Of a DNA stretch of 56,294 bases, positions 45,549-54,626 are shown piece by piece; positions within the stretch are counted from its first letter, which is position 1, and every line of letters begins with the position of its first letter. Made by a program: the position numbers and the translations under genes. Location of the stretch: contig DGXY01000044.1 in assembly GCA_002396885.1 (NCBI GenBank), forward strand, positions 1-56,294. The letters run 5' to 3'. This stretch comes from Akkermansiaceae bacterium UBA5020 (lineage in GTDB: Bacteria; Verrucomicrobiota; Verrucomicrobiia; Verrucomicrobiales; DEV007). The notes below the pieces were generated by a model. That model was not told the DNA's origin. It saw only the letters and a program-made list of their open reading frames with translations, and did not search any database.

Positions 45549-46174
45549 GCCAACCCGAAAAGCCCCTTTCCGTCATGCTCGTGGACGACCATCTCATCGT
45601 CCGCCGCGGTCTCGCCAGCCTCATTGGTGACGAGGCCGACCTCACCGTCGTGGCCGAGGCCGGCAGCGGGGAGGAAGCCATCGCCCTCGCTTCGCAGCAC
45701 CGTCCCGACGTCATCGTCCTCGACCTGCGCCTCCGTGACATGAGCGGCATCGACGTCGCCGAGACCCTGCGCGGGCACAAGATCCTCATGCTCTCGAGTT
45801 TCATGCAGGAAGAAGACGTGCGCCGCGTTTTCGATGCCGGGATCCGCGGGTATCTCTCGAAGGACAAGGACAGCACCGAGCTTCTCAAGGCGATCCGCGC
45901 GGTCGGACGCGGCGACCGCTATCTCCCGCCGGAGATCTCCCTCCTCCTCGCCAAGAGCGAACACAGCAGCCACCTCACTGCGCGCGAACTCGAAATTCTC
46001 AAGCTTGTCGCCCAAGGCAAGGCCAACAAGGAGATCGGAGAACTCCTCACGCTCTCCGAGAACACCGTGAAGAACCACGTGAAATCCATCCTCGCCAAAC
46101 TCAACGCGAAAGACCGCACCCACGCCGTGACCGAGGCGCTGAAGCGGGGGTTGTTTCAGTTGGGCCGGGTGTGA
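45545..46174 (+). CDS. NarL/LuxR-family response regulator
   Basis: A 209-aa two-domain protein. The receiver domain (residues 9-122) has the acidic pair D14-D15 in MLVDDH, phospho-acceptor D60 in VIVLDLRL and K102 in YLSKDKD. A GerE-type helix-turn-helix (about 142-205: LTARELEILKLVAQGKANKEIGELL, SENTVKNHVKSILAKL) binds DNA. The partner is the histidine kinase upstream, with a 4-bp overlap (45545-45548). Target genes are unknown; the next gene (folP-like) follows after 101 bp on the same strand and might be co-transcribed. Confidence 0.95.
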   Translation: MSQPEKPLSVMLVDDHLIVRRGLASLIGDEADLTVVAEAGSGEEAIALASQHRPDVIVLDLRLRDMSGIDVAETLRGHKILMLSSFMQEEDVRRVFDAGIRGYLSKDKDSTELLKAIRAVGRGDRYLPPEISLLLAKSEHSSHLTARELEILKLVAQGKANKEIGELLTLSENTVKNHVKSILAKLNAKDRTHAVTEALKRGLFQLGRV

Positions 46175-46275
46175 GACGAGGGTAGGTGGTCAAAAAGTTC
46201 CCCTTTTTGGTTGCCCTAACCCGCCATTTTTCGTCCACTGGGGTTGAGTCCGCTCCATGGGGGGGCGGAGCAGCG

Positions 46276-47142
46276 ATGAAGGAGATCCTCAGAGCTTTTC
46301 CCCGCGTCATGGGAATCGTCAATATCAACGACGATTCCTTTTCCGGGGACGGCACGCTGGACGTGGCGAGGGCACTCGCCACGGCGCGGCAAATGTTGCT
46401 CGACGGCGCCGATGTCATCGACGTGGGCGCGGAGAGCGCGCGCACGAATCGCGGTCCCATCGGGGTGCAGGAGGAGATCGCCCGTCTGCTCCCCTTTATC
46501 GACGGCTTCGAGGCCCTCTGCACCGAGGCCAGGCCGCGGGACGATCGCCAGATCTGGCCGCCCCTGCTCTCGGTGAATACCTGGCGGCCCGAGATCGTTG
46601 CGGCCGTGCTCCAGACGGGGAAGGTCGATCTGATCAACGACATCGGCGGTCTCGTCGACGACACGAATGCGCGGCTCTGCTTTGAATTCGGCGTTTCGCT
46701 CCTCATCATGCACACAGTGGGGGAACCGAAGGTGCCGCATACGACGCAACGCTACGCGGACGTCTGGGATGCGATGGAGCGTTTCTTCGACGATCGCGTC
46801 GCCCGTGCCCGGCGCATCGGTCTCGGCGACGACCAGCTCATCCTCGACCCCGGCATCGACTTTGCGAAACAGCGCGATGACAATCTCGTGATCTACCGCG
46901 AACTCGAGCGGCTCCAGCGCTACGATCTGCCGGTGCTGCTGCCGATCTCGCGGAAGACGGTGATCGGCGAGGTCCTCGGCCTGCCCGTGCCGGTCGACCG
47001 CGACGCCGGCACGATCGCCTGTCTCGTGCGGGGACTCGTCGCCCGCGCCGACCTCTTCCGCGTCCACAACGTGCGCTGCGTGGCTGACGCCGTGCGGGTC
47101 ATCGCCGCGATCCGCGAGCCGGGGAAAACGCTCGTGCCTTGA
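46276..47142 (+). CDS. folP: Dihydropteroate synthase-like protein (divergent)
   Basis: A 288-aa TIM-barrel protein. Family landmarks are all found but several are altered: NINDDSFSGDG (usually NVTPDSFSDGG), DVIDVGAESART (usually IDIGGESTRP), INDIGG, MHTVGEP, DPGIDFAKQRDDN, PISRKTVIGE and RVHNV. The SRK lysine and RVH segment that hold substrate are intact, so activity joining p-aminobenzoate to the pterin diphosphate is likely. The ATG at 46276 is chosen since upstream codons are not family-like. A stretch after 90 (EARPRDDRQIWPPLLSVNTW) is longer than usual. It could be a DHPS-related paralogue instead of the housekeeping enzyme. Confidence 0.78.
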   Translation: MKEILRAFPRVMGIVNINDDSFSGDGTLDVARALATARQMLLDGADVIDVGAESARTNRGPIGVQEEIARLLPFIDGFEALCTEARPRDDRQIWPPLLSVNTWRPEIVAAVLQTGKVDLINDIGGLVDDTNARLCFEFGVSLLIMHTVGEPKVPHTTQRYADVWDAMERFFDDRVARARRIGLGDDQLILDPGIDFAKQRDDNLVIYRELERLQRYDLPVLLPISRKTVIGEVLGLPVPVDRDAGTIACLVRGLVARADLFRVHNVRCVADAVRVIAAIREPGKTLVP

Positions 47143-47157
47143 GCGATTGGAGCGGCC

Positions 47158-47859
47158 TCACTCCGCTTTCTCCTTTTCCTCATCGTCGTCAGCGAGGGGT
47201 GCCTGATACTCGAGCTTTTCGTTCTGGATCAGGGAAAACCCCACTTCCCCGCTCTCGGGACTTTCGAAGAGGAAGCCGAGGTAGTGGGTGGGCTTGGCGA
47301 TTTCAAATTCCGCGAGGGTGCGCCCGCGATGGACGACGGTGATGGAATCCTCGAGCTTTACCGGGGCCTGATGCGCCTCGCGCACCGACAAGGTCACTTC
47401 CTTTCCCGAGAGCGAGATGCCCACGAGGGGATCGTGGAGCAGCGAGACGATGCTGAGGCGTGGCCCTGCCTTATCACCCTCGACGAGGACGGAGCAGCGC
47501 AGTTTCGCCTCGCGGCTGCCATCGCGGTATTCCTTGACCTCCTCATAGCAGATCACCGCGACGGTCTTGCCCGCCTCGAGGACGAGCGGCAACGAGAACT
47601 CGCGTGGTTTGGCTCCGGGATTGGTGAGGGTCAGGGAATGATTCCCCGGCAGGATCGCGAGCAGTCCCGAGCTCTCGCCGGTGGGCATGGGTTCGCCGCC
47701 GTTGAGGGCGAAGCCACCGAGCTGGATCGTGGTCGGCTCGCGCAGGGCGACGAGATTCACGACGTTGAGGAACGCGGCCTCCGGGGCGGGCTCCTGCGCG
47801 GGGAGAGTTGGTGGGTTTGTCAGGATACAACCGAGGAGGAGGAAAAGGGAGCGTTTCAT
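47158..47859 (-). CDS. Secreted hypothetical protein downstream of vccA
   Basis: A 233-aa protein with a signal peptide (RSLFLLLGCILTNPPTLPA). The rest is beta-rich: NVVNLVALREPTTIQLGGF, LLAILPGNHSLTLTNPG, DPLVGISLSGKEVTLSV, ending in an acidic, lysine-rich tail DDDEEKEKAE. I do not recognise a family. Its start lies 3 bp after the vccA stop on the same strand, so it is the last gene of the Verru_Chthon operon here. That suggests a role with the pilin-like proteins, for instance as a periplasmic partner, but this is inference from position only. Confidence 0.8.
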   Translation of the reverse strand: MKRSLFLLLGCILTNPPTLPAQEPAPEAAFLNVVNLVALREPTTIQLGGFALNGGEPMPTGESSGLLAILPGNHSLTLTNPGAKPREFSLPLVLEAGKTVAVICYEEVKEYRDGSREAKLRCSVLVEGDKAGPRLSIVSLLHDPLVGISLSGKEVTLSVREAHQAPVKLEDSITVVHRGRTLAEFEIAKPTHYLGFLFESPESGEVGFSLIQNEKLEYQAPLADDDEEKEKAE

Positions 47860-47862
47860 CGT

Positions 47863-50800
47863 TTAGCGTTCGCGAGTTGAGAGAGTTTCGATCCGGGTCC
47901 CTACGATCGTGCCGTCGGCCTCGCGTTCGGGTCGCACGAAGACTTCGCGGACGCGGCCCGCGCGCCCCACGACTTCTCCGGTCGTGCCATGGTAAACCTC
48001 GGAGGCGGAATGGATGCGGAAGTGGCGGCTTGAGAGCGTGGTCGTGTTGAAGATCCGGGCAAAGGTCTCCTCGGCTTCGGCGTCGTTATGATGATCGGGC
48101 AGGGCGTCGTGACGGTCGATCAGCCCGGAAAGAACGCGGGCGAAATGCGAGGGACTGTAGAACGGGCGAGCCGCGAGTATTCCCTCCGCGATGAGGGGGA
48201 TGGCGTCCTCTCTCAGCCCGCTCCGGAGGGGGCCGCCTTCCCCGTCGCGCACGTAGTCGGGAGTCTTGTAATCATCCCGCTCGAGACGCAGGTCGCAGGA
48301 GACGAAGGGACCGCGCAGGAGCGTCTCGATCTCGAAACGGGTCGGGGCGGTGTTGAGATTGAGGTGGCCGTAGACAAGCGCGTAGCGGCCCTGCGCATTC
48401 AGCTCGGGATCGTAGAGAATGGCATAGGGTTCGGTCTGCGACTCGACCGGGTCGGATGCGGTCGGTGGCGGCTGGTGATCGCGCGGATCGTGGTGGCGGT
48501 AAAGGTCAGCGACCGAAGTGCCGGTTCCTGGAGCGGGACCGAGATTCGTCCCGTTGTAGCCGGCGTGGAAAAGATCGAGCCACTGGCTTGCGCGCATCCC
48601 GGGTTGGTCTAAGCGCTCGTGCTCGGGGCGGCCGATGCGGAGAGTGTTGCCGCCACCCCACATTTTACCGGGTTGTGCATCCATGGGGAGACTTTTGAGG
48701 TGGGCGTCGCGGAGGAGGCCGAATTGCTGGGTGGTCTGCTTGGCGACGAGGCTGTCGGGACCGGTTGCCGGTCCGGGGATCCACATGACGGGATCGTAAA
48801 GGTTACCCAATTCGGTGACGGAAAAGAAACGGCCTTGATTGTTGATCCGCCAGGGAGCGAAAGCGGCTTCGGCCGTGGTGGTTGGGCGGTTGAAGGAGTC
48901 GGGCAACTCCGTGTCCGAATTGGGATTCGTGGAGGGGGCCAGCCCGGCATCGTATCCGCGGTCGGGCCAATCGCGGGCGCGGCTCTGATCCTTGAAGCGG
49001 TCGGGCTGCGCCGTCGTGACTTTGTCGTGATCGAAATTGCGGAAAGCGGGCGTCGCCTTGAGCCGGTATTGGGCATCTTCCGCGGTGGCGCGGGAATACC
49101 ACGGCATCCACGGATCCCCGAGGTGGGCTCCGAATCCGGCGTTGAAACCGAAACTTTTTCCCGCGAGTGACGGCGTCGCGAGGCGCAGGAAAAACTCGCC
49201 GCCGGCCAGGACGGGCTGGTGCCGCGGAAAGAAGAATCCATAGGTCGGGGCATTGGGGTCTTCGTTAGGCTCGGGGCGTCCGCATTGATCGATGCGATCG
49301 TTGCCTAGATACAGTTCGTAGTGGGCTCGCACCGAGACATTCGCGACCCCGCGCAGATCCTGCACGAGGGGAAAGGCGACGAGCGGAGGTCGCGGCACGG
49401 GCACTTTCCAGCGGATCCGGCCGAAGCTCACGACCTCGTAGTGATTCGGCGGCACGCTGACGGCGAGTCCGCCGTTCGCAGGAAAGGCTTCGTCGAGGAC
49501 GCGGTGGCTCTCGCGGATTTCGTGCCAGACCGAGTTCGCCCGGAAGCGGATGCGCTCGAGAAAACGGAAGCGCAGCCGCATCGTTTCCATCTTCGCCTCG
49601 CGGTTCAAAGGATTCCAGAACTCGACGTAAGGGGTCGCCTCGAAGACGAGGAGGTCGCGGGCTCCGGCCCTTTCGTATCCGACGTAGGTGAACTTCAGAA
49701 AGAACTCGTTCACCGGGCAGTAGGTATCGACGCCGCGGAAGACTCTCGCGCCGGCGTTGATTGTGTTTCGAGGCAGCGCGGGCTGGCTGTCCTCGTCGGT
49801 GTAGTCGATCGCATTCGCCGCGAGGGTGGCGAGGTAATCCTCGTCTTCGGGAAACCCGCCGCGCCGATCCGCGAAGGCGGGCAGATTCCGCGAGACGAGG
49901 TCGGCGATGCCCACATCGCGGCTCGCGACGAGGGTGTTGAGGTTGAAACGTGGTTTGCCCTCGTCGACATAGCCGTGTCCGTGGGGAATGAGGGGAATGG
50001 TGCGGTAGGGCTGGAGGCCACTCGCGAAGCGAGTCGGTTCGCGGTTCGGCTCGCCGACGAAGTCGTGATGGGAACCGGAGAAATGATGCCTCTCCCCGAG
50101 GAGATGCGAGGCGTCGCGATAAGGGTGGATTCCACCCGCGATCGGCCAACTTTGCAGGACGATCTCGCGCGGGGAAAGACCCGGCGCGACCTGATCGACG
50201 AGGGATTGGCCGCGGTGCGCGAGGGGGAAGTGATAGGTCTTCTCCGTCGCTCGCTCCATCGCGAATGCGGCCGGGGTCGACCGCACGCGATGATCGTGGG
50301 CAGCGTATCCGGGGCGAATGGCGGCATCGGGATGAGGAGCTGCCTGTGTCCCGATCACGTCGAGGTTTGGATACCCTTCGAGGTCTTCGATCCAATAGGT
50401 GTAACGGGTGCGCCAAGGCGAGGCCGAGTCGGAAGGCAGCTCGATGAAACCGACTTCGGGCCTGGGGTTTTCCGCGACGACGTTTCCCGAGGCATCGAGC
50501 CCGCTGAGCCGGGGCAATCGAATCGCATCGGCACGCGGTTCTCCCGCGAAAGAGACGGTTGCTACGGCGATGGCGGTGTCGACGAGGCTCGCGGTATCGG
50601 CGCGATCGAAGTCAGGCAGAGCGGCGCGCTGCTCTTCACCTCCGGCAAAGAGCGGATGATGGGTGATGCCATCGGCTGCGGGAGTGGAGACAAAGGTGTG
50701 GCGCGAAGGTCCTGCCGCGCCCGAACCCTGCCGCCCGAGAGTGACGAGGTAGGCGTCGTTCGCGGTGAGAGCGCCGAGTTTCGCCGAGGCTTCGGCAAAG

Positions 50801-50973
50801 GCGGCCTCTTCGCCGAGACGGGCGCGCACGCTCGCGGAGACGGCGCCGCTGAGGGTCGTTTCCTGTCTCGTGATGGCGAAGAGCGAGACGACGACAAGGG
50901 CGATGACTGCCACGAGAACGAGGGTCAGGATCAGCGCGGCGCCGCGGTCGTGAAGGGAGGGGCTCGACTTCAT
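47863..50973 (-). CDS. vccA: Verru_Chthon cassette protein A
   Basis: A 1036-aa protein, by far the largest of the cassette. A single N-terminal hydrophobic helix (GAALILTLVLVAVIALVVVSLFAI) follows a short basic leader ending DRG; it lacks Glu at position five, as in PilX/GspK-like minor pilins. The large remainder, presumably exported, has GFIELPSDSASPWRTRYTYWIEDLEGYPNLD near the N-terminal third and WNPLNREAKMETM, APTRFEIETLL and GTRIETLSTRER later. The family is known only as part of this cassette and its function is unknown; a very large minor pilin capping a pseudopilus is the simplest model. Stop of vccC overlaps its start by four bases (50970-50973). Confidence 0.9.
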   Translation of the reverse strand: MKSSPSLHDRGAALILTLVLVAVIALVVVSLFAITRQETTLSGAVSASVRARLGEEAAFAEASAKLGALTANDAYLVTLGRQGSGAAGPSRHTFVSTPAADGITHHPLFAGGEEQRAALPDFDRADTASLVDTAIAVATVSFAGEPRADAIRLPRLSGLDASGNVVAENPRPEVGFIELPSDSASPWRTRYTYWIEDLEGYPNLDVIGTQAAPHPDAAIRPGYAAHDHRVRSTPAAFAMERATEKTYHFPLAHRGQSLVDQVAPGLSPREIVLQSWPIAGGIHPYRDASHLLGERHHFSGSHHDFVGEPNREPTRFASGLQPYRTIPLIPHGHGYVDEGKPRFNLNTLVASRDVGIADLVSRNLPAFADRRGGFPEDEDYLATLAANAIDYTDEDSQPALPRNTINAGARVFRGVDTYCPVNEFFLKFTYVGYERAGARDLLVFEATPYVEFWNPLNREAKMETMRLRFRFLERIRFRANSVWHEIRESHRVLDEAFPANGGLAVSVPPNHYEVVSFGRIRWKVPVPRPPLVAFPLVQDLRGVANVSVRAHYELYLGNDRIDQCGRPEPNEDPNAPTYGFFFPRHQPVLAGGEFFLRLATPSLAGKSFGFNAGFGAHLGDPWMPWYSRATAEDAQYRLKATPAFRNFDHDKVTTAQPDRFKDQSRARDWPDRGYDAGLAPSTNPNSDTELPDSFNRPTTTAEAAFAPWRINNQGRFFSVTELGNLYDPVMWIPGPATGPDSLVAKQTTQQFGLLRDAHLKSLPMDAQPGKMWGGGNTLRIGRPEHERLDQPGMRASQWLDLFHAGYNGTNLGPAPGTGTSVADLYRHHDPRDHQPPPTASDPVESQTEPYAILYDPELNAQGRYALVYGHLNLNTAPTRFEIETLLRGPFVSCDLRLERDDYKTPDYVRDGEGGPLRSGLREDAIPLIAEGILAARPFYSPSHFARVLSGLIDRHDALPDHHNDAEAEETFARIFNTTTLSSRHFRIHSASEVYHGTTGEVVGRAGRVREVFVRPEREADGTIVGTRIETLSTRER

Positions 50974-52172
50974 GGCGTTCGCGCTGGCAAGGCAATGCGC
51001 TGACGGGTGGTGCGGCTGGTGGCGAGGAGGGCGCGATCAGCGGTGGTGGCGGCGGGCGACTCGACCCGGTCCCAGTCGATGATCCAGTCTTCGTAGCGGG
51101 AGAGCCGCCTGGCGGTGACCTCGTCCACGACGGTGATGACGACTTCGATGAGATCGGGAGCGACGAGCGCGGGCCACTCGTCACCGCCGGAAAGGCCGAG
51201 ATGTTGATTCAGGGCGGATGCGTCCATGAGGGATGAGCCGCCCGAAGGCAGGTTGACGCGGCGGAAGGGCTTCAGTTCAAAGCGCACGAGGTGATCGCAG
51301 ATGGCTTCGTCCGGGAAGACGGAATCGTGCACGGGTGAAGTGGGATCCGCCCAATCCCCGTCCGAGCCCCTCGTTGGCAGGTAGGTCGGTGGAGGTGAAA
51401 CGAGTCGCTCGCTCATGGGCCGTGCGGGCCAGGGCGGGACGGCGGCACGGGGTCCCGCTGTCGTATTGGGATCCTCGCGACTGGCGAAGAGAAAAGGGAA
51501 TCCTGCATTCTCAAAAAGGCCTTGTCGCACGACGGCTTCTTTGGGCGCGCCGAGCGCCCGGGTGGGGTCGCCGTCGTCATTGATCGCCCGTGTCGCATGG
51601 AGGAGGAGTCCGTCGGCGTAGCCTTCTCCCGTCGCGTGTCCTCCCGGGCGGTAGTGGCGGAACAACTTCATCCCGGCCCCGTCGTCCCCGGCGAGCGGCG
51701 AATGCCTCGCGTAAGCGACGTAGTAGCCGACAACGGCGGGAGGTGTTTCGCGGGTCTCGTCGTTGCTCGTGCCGATGCGGGTGGCGAAGGCAAGGCTACC
51801 GAATCCGTTCGCGGCATTGGGAAAGCTCGGCTCACCCGATCCGCTGAGGCGATTCACCTCAAAGGGCAGGAAGAGACGCCCCTCGAAAGATTCGCGTTGC
51901 TGCTCGGAGATGCCCGCCGGGAGCCGTGGCAGATTCGCCGGACGCGAGCTCACGTGCGAGGCGAGATCCCGCTCGATCCAAGCGAGGGCGACCCGAGCCT
52001 CACCCCGCTGCGCGACCGTTTCCGCCCCGTCGCGGAAGCCGTCGAAGGCGGCATCGAGCATCGTCGCGAGGACGAGGATGAGGACGGAGAGAATGGCCAT
52101 GGCCGAAAGCAATTCGATCAGGGTCGTGCCGCGCTGAGTGGGTGTTTTGTCAGGGGTCTTCGTCTGGCTCAT
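50970..52172 (-). CDS. vccC: Verru_Chthon cassette protein C
   Basis: A 400-aa pilin-like protein. The N-terminus has a prepilin site, QRG followed by TTLIELLSAMAILSVLILVLATML, with Glu at position five of the mature protein, so a prepilin peptidase should cleave it. The globular part includes VALAWIERDLASHVSSRP, VGYYVAYARHSP and LVRFELKPFRRV, and ends IALPARTP. The ATG at 52172 overlaps the vccB stop by four bases; upstream in-frame sequence is not homologous to pilins. It fits the PulJ/GspJ-like minor pilin type. The prepilin peptidase and assembly ATPase are not in the window. Confidence 0.9.
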   Translation of the reverse strand: MSQTKTPDKTPTQRGTTLIELLSAMAILSVLILVLATMLDAAFDGFRDGAETVAQRGEARVALAWIERDLASHVSSRPANLPRLPAGISEQQRESFEGRLFLPFEVNRLSGSGEPSFPNAANGFGSLAFATRIGTSNDETRETPPAVVGYYVAYARHSPLAGDDGAGMKLFRHYRPGGHATGEGYADGLLLHATRAINDDGDPTRALGAPKEAVVRQGLFENAGFPFLFASREDPNTTAGPRAAVPPWPARPMSERLVSPPPTYLPTRGSDGDWADPTSPVHDSVFPDEAICDHLVRFELKPFRRVNLPSGGSSLMDASALNQHLGLSGGDEWPALVAPDLIEVVITVVDEVTARRLSRYEDWIIDWDRVESPAATTADRALLATSRTTRQRIALPARTP

Positions 52173-52699
52173 GGCGAAACGAGGCGCGAGAGGAAGTGAT
52201 CCTGCGACCGCGCGGAAGCCACGGCGGCTGCGGGCTGGGCGACGATCAGCTCGAGGTCGCAGAGACCGCGGAGCTCCGGCGTTTGCTGCGGTGAGGCGGC
52301 GAGCCGGAGGCGCAAGAGGTGGAAGGCACCCGCGTCGCCGCGGAATCCATCTTCCCATGCTCCGGCATCGATTTCGCCGAGGAAGGTGCCATCGGCGTCG
52401 AAGGAAAAGAAACGCACCGTTTCGCCTGCGCCCGGTGCCGGGATCGCGATGGGGTTTCCCGCGTGGGGATGGATCTCGAAGTTTCCCGAGGGAGACGCCA
52501 CCATTGCTGCGGAAAACCCCCGGGCGATCCGTGCCGCCGTCTCGCGGTCGCGCGCCGATCCCTGCGAGGAGGCCGAGTCGGCCAGCATGGCGAGAAGGGG
52601 GAGGGCAAGGGCCGCAATGATCCCGGTCGCCATCGTCACCTCGGTCAGCGTAAATGCCGCGCATCGGCGCGGCCGGGCCTTGCCTGAGTACGGGCTCAT
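52169..52699 (-). CDS. vccB: Verru_Chthon cassette protein B
   Basis: A 176-aa pilin-like protein. After a basic leader (KARPRRCA) comes AFTLTEVTMATGIIAALALPLLAML, a type IV pilin-type helix with Glu at position five. The C-terminal globular domain has RFFSFDADGTFLGEID and LRLRLAASPQ. The ATG at 52699, three bases after the vccD stop, is preferred; an ATG at 52753 inside vccD would add 18 residues. It resembles PulI/GspI minor pilins in size. Stop overlaps vccC by four bases. Confidence 0.87.
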   Translation of the reverse strand: MSPYSGKARPRRCAAFTLTEVTMATGIIAALALPLLAMLADSASSQGSARDRETAARIARGFSAAMVASPSGNFEIHPHAGNPIAIPAPGAGETVRFFSFDADGTFLGEIDAGAWEDGFRGDAGAFHLLRLRLAASPQQTPELRGLCDLELIVAQPAAAVASARSQDHFLSRLVSP

Positions 52700-52701
52700 C
52701 G

Positions 52702-53427
52702 TCAGTCGGTGAGGATGCGGGGACGTCCGGTGTAGTATCCCACTTCGAGACATTCGCCGTTCGGGAGCTCGCGTCCCGAGCCGGAGACGCGCGTCGCGGT
52801 GTGAATCACCCTGCCGGTGGAGGGATCGCGAAAGCCCTCGACGATGCCGAGGTGAAGTGCGTCGGCGTCGGCGAAAACAGGAGAGCGGATCCCTCCGTCG
52901 GGTCCGAAAACAAGGCTCGGGAGCGGTTGCTCGGCACCGTCGCTTCCGGCGGGTGTCGGCACGGCAAAGCGGCGTTCCCCCCTGAGATCGTGGAGGGTCC
53001 GGAAGGGCTCGCCCCCGATCACTTCGAAATCCCCACCGCGGGCGAAGACGAGTCCCTCGGGCAGCGTTCGCCAGGGCGAGAGACGGCGAAAACGGGCCGT
53101 CGGGCCGTTCTCTCCGGGACCGTCTTCCACAGTCACTTCTTCGAAGAGCGCGTAGGCCCGCAGCGCCGCGGATTTGTCGGGAAAGCCGGTGTCGGCGAAG
53201 GCGACGGCGCGGGGAGCACGTCTGGCGATCGCCTCGGCCCGGGCGTGTTCGAGAAAGCCGGCGAGTTCGTGGATCCCGGTCTTTCTTCCTTGATGGAAGG
53301 AGAAGAAGGAAGGCGCCGCGATCGCGAGGAGGAGCGCGACCACCGCGGTCACCACGAGAAGTTCGATCAGGGAAAAGGCGGACCGCCCCGGAAGGAAACT
53401 CGTCGGATGCTGGCGTTGGCAGCGCAT
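52702..53427 (-). CDS. vccD: Verru_Chthon cassette protein D
   Basis: A 241-aa pilin-like protein and first gene of the operon D-B-C-A. The prepilin motif is GRSAFSLIELLVVTAVVALLLAIAAP, with cleavage expected after the Gly of PGRS or the nearby boundary, and Glu at position five. FLEHARAEAIARRAPRAVAF and LRAYALFEE lie in the globular part, GspH-like in order; VFGPDGGIRSP and GRVIHTATRVSG are further landmarks. The gene is divergent from the FAD oxidoreductase across a 148-bp AT-richer gap that must hold both promoters. Target peptidase and secretion ATPase are elsewhere. Confidence 0.9.
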   Translation of the reverse strand: MRCQRQHPTSFLPGRSAFSLIELLVVTAVVALLLAIAAPSFFSFHQGRKTGIHELAGFLEHARAEAIARRAPRAVAFADTGFPDKSAALRAYALFEEVTVEDGPGENGPTARFRRLSPWRTLPEGLVFARGGDFEVIGGEPFRTLHDLRGERRFAVPTPAGSDGAEQPLPSLVFGPDGGIRSPVFADADALHLGIVEGFRDPSTGRVIHTATRVSGSGRELPNGECLEVGYYTGRPRILTD

Positions 53428-53575
53428 GAACAGAGAATCGACAGCTGGAAACCGCGAGTCAGGATGACTGGATTTTCCGGGAAGATCAAGATTTACGACC
53501 GAAAATCATTCGTCAGAGGCAACGACTTCTGCCGCTTGCTCCGGATCGGGGTGGGAGACGTATGCCTTTTTCGTC

Positions 53576-54622
53576 ATGGGTCACCGCATTGCCATCGTAG
53601 GAGCCGGGGTCGCCGGACTCGCCGCCGCCCTCCGTCTCACCGAGGCGGGGGAAGAGGTGGTCGTATACGAAAAGAGCCGTGGGCTCTCGGGCCGTGCCGC
53701 GACGAGGACGAAGGAAGGGTGCCGGTATGACTTCGGAGCGAACTATTTCAAGGTCGGTTGCAACGAGGTCGCGAAACTCGTCTTTGAGACGCTGCCGACC
53801 GAGGGTCTTACCCGCATCGTCGGCGACATTCTCGCCTTCGATCGGGATGGGAAGATCTCACCGGCGGATCCGGAACGCAACGCGGGGGCCCGCTGGAACT
53901 ACCGCGACGGCATCAGCACCCTTGGAAAACGCCTTGCCTCGAAAGGGGGCTTCACCATCGCGAATGAAGTGTGCGTGACGCGGCTCAAGCGGGCCGGTGG
54001 ATGCTGGCAACTCGAAGACGGGTCGGGAAAACCGCTCGGTGATTTCGACCGCGTCCTTCTGACTCCGCCGGCGCCCCAGGCCGCGGATCTGCTCGAAGCG
54101 AGCGACGTCCCTTCGTCCGTCCGCATGGGCGTCATTGCCGGGCTGCGAAAGGCCGAATACTGGCGTCAGTTTTCAGTTGTGTTGAGCTTTCCGGAAGCGA
54201 TTTCCCTGCCCGGAAATGCCTACGCCCTCATCAACGAGGATCGCGATCACGACCTCGCCTGGGTCAGTCTGGAAAACCGCAAGGCGGATCGGGTCCCGGT
54301 GGGGCAATCGCTCTTCGTCTTGCAGCTTTCGCCCCGCTGGTCGGAGCGGCACTATGAGGACGCTCCGGCATCGATCGTCTCCTTTGCCACGGCTCAGCTC
54401 CGATCGCTGCTCGGTGAAGATCTCCCCGCCCCCGCTTGGAGTGACCTGCAACGATGGCGCTACGCCCATCCACGGACCGCGGCGGATGCGTCCGCCTTGC
54501 GGGAGGGCGCTTCCCACGGATTGTTCTTTGCCGGCGACTGCCTCGCCGGGCGCGGCCGGGTCGAAGAGGCCATCCTCACCGGCTTCGCCGCCGCAAGCGA
54601 AATGGCGATCCTGAGGATTTGA
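53576..54622 (+). CDS. FAD-dependent amine oxidase-like (renalase-type) protein
   Basis: A 348-aa flavoprotein. The dinucleotide-binding motif IAIVGAGVAGLAAALRL lies at residues 5-21, with the ribose-binding glutamate in VVYEKSRGLSGRAATR. The C-terminal FAD segment is GLFFAGDCLAGRGRVEEAILTGF. The middle contains YDFGANYFKVG and WNYRDGISTLGK, which match the NAD(P)/FAD-dependent oxidoreductase group related to renalase; substrates of bacterial members vary and are mostly unknown. No signal peptide, so cytoplasmic. It converges with the L,D-transpeptidase gene with only 4 bp between stops. Confidence 0.87.
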   Translation: MGHRIAIVGAGVAGLAAALRLTEAGEEVVVYEKSRGLSGRAATRTKEGCRYDFGANYFKVGCNEVAKLVFETLPTEGLTRIVGDILAFDRDGKISPADPERNAGARWNYRDGISTLGKRLASKGGFTIANEVCVTRLKRAGGCWQLEDGSGKPLGDFDRVLLTPPAPQAADLLEASDVPSSVRMGVIAGLRKAEYWRQFSVVLSFPEAISLPGNAYALINEDRDHDLAWVSLENRKADRVPVGQSLFVLQLSPRWSERHYEDAPASIVSFATAQLRSLLGEDLPAPAWSDLQRWRYAHPRTAADASALREGASHGLFFAGDCLAGRGRVEEAILTGFAAASEMAILRI

Positions 54623-54626
54623 GTTC

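Noticed and set aside
49321..51003. A 560-codon open frame antisense to vccA
   Set aside because: No signal peptide or domain; vccA is supported by operon contacts and a pilin helix.
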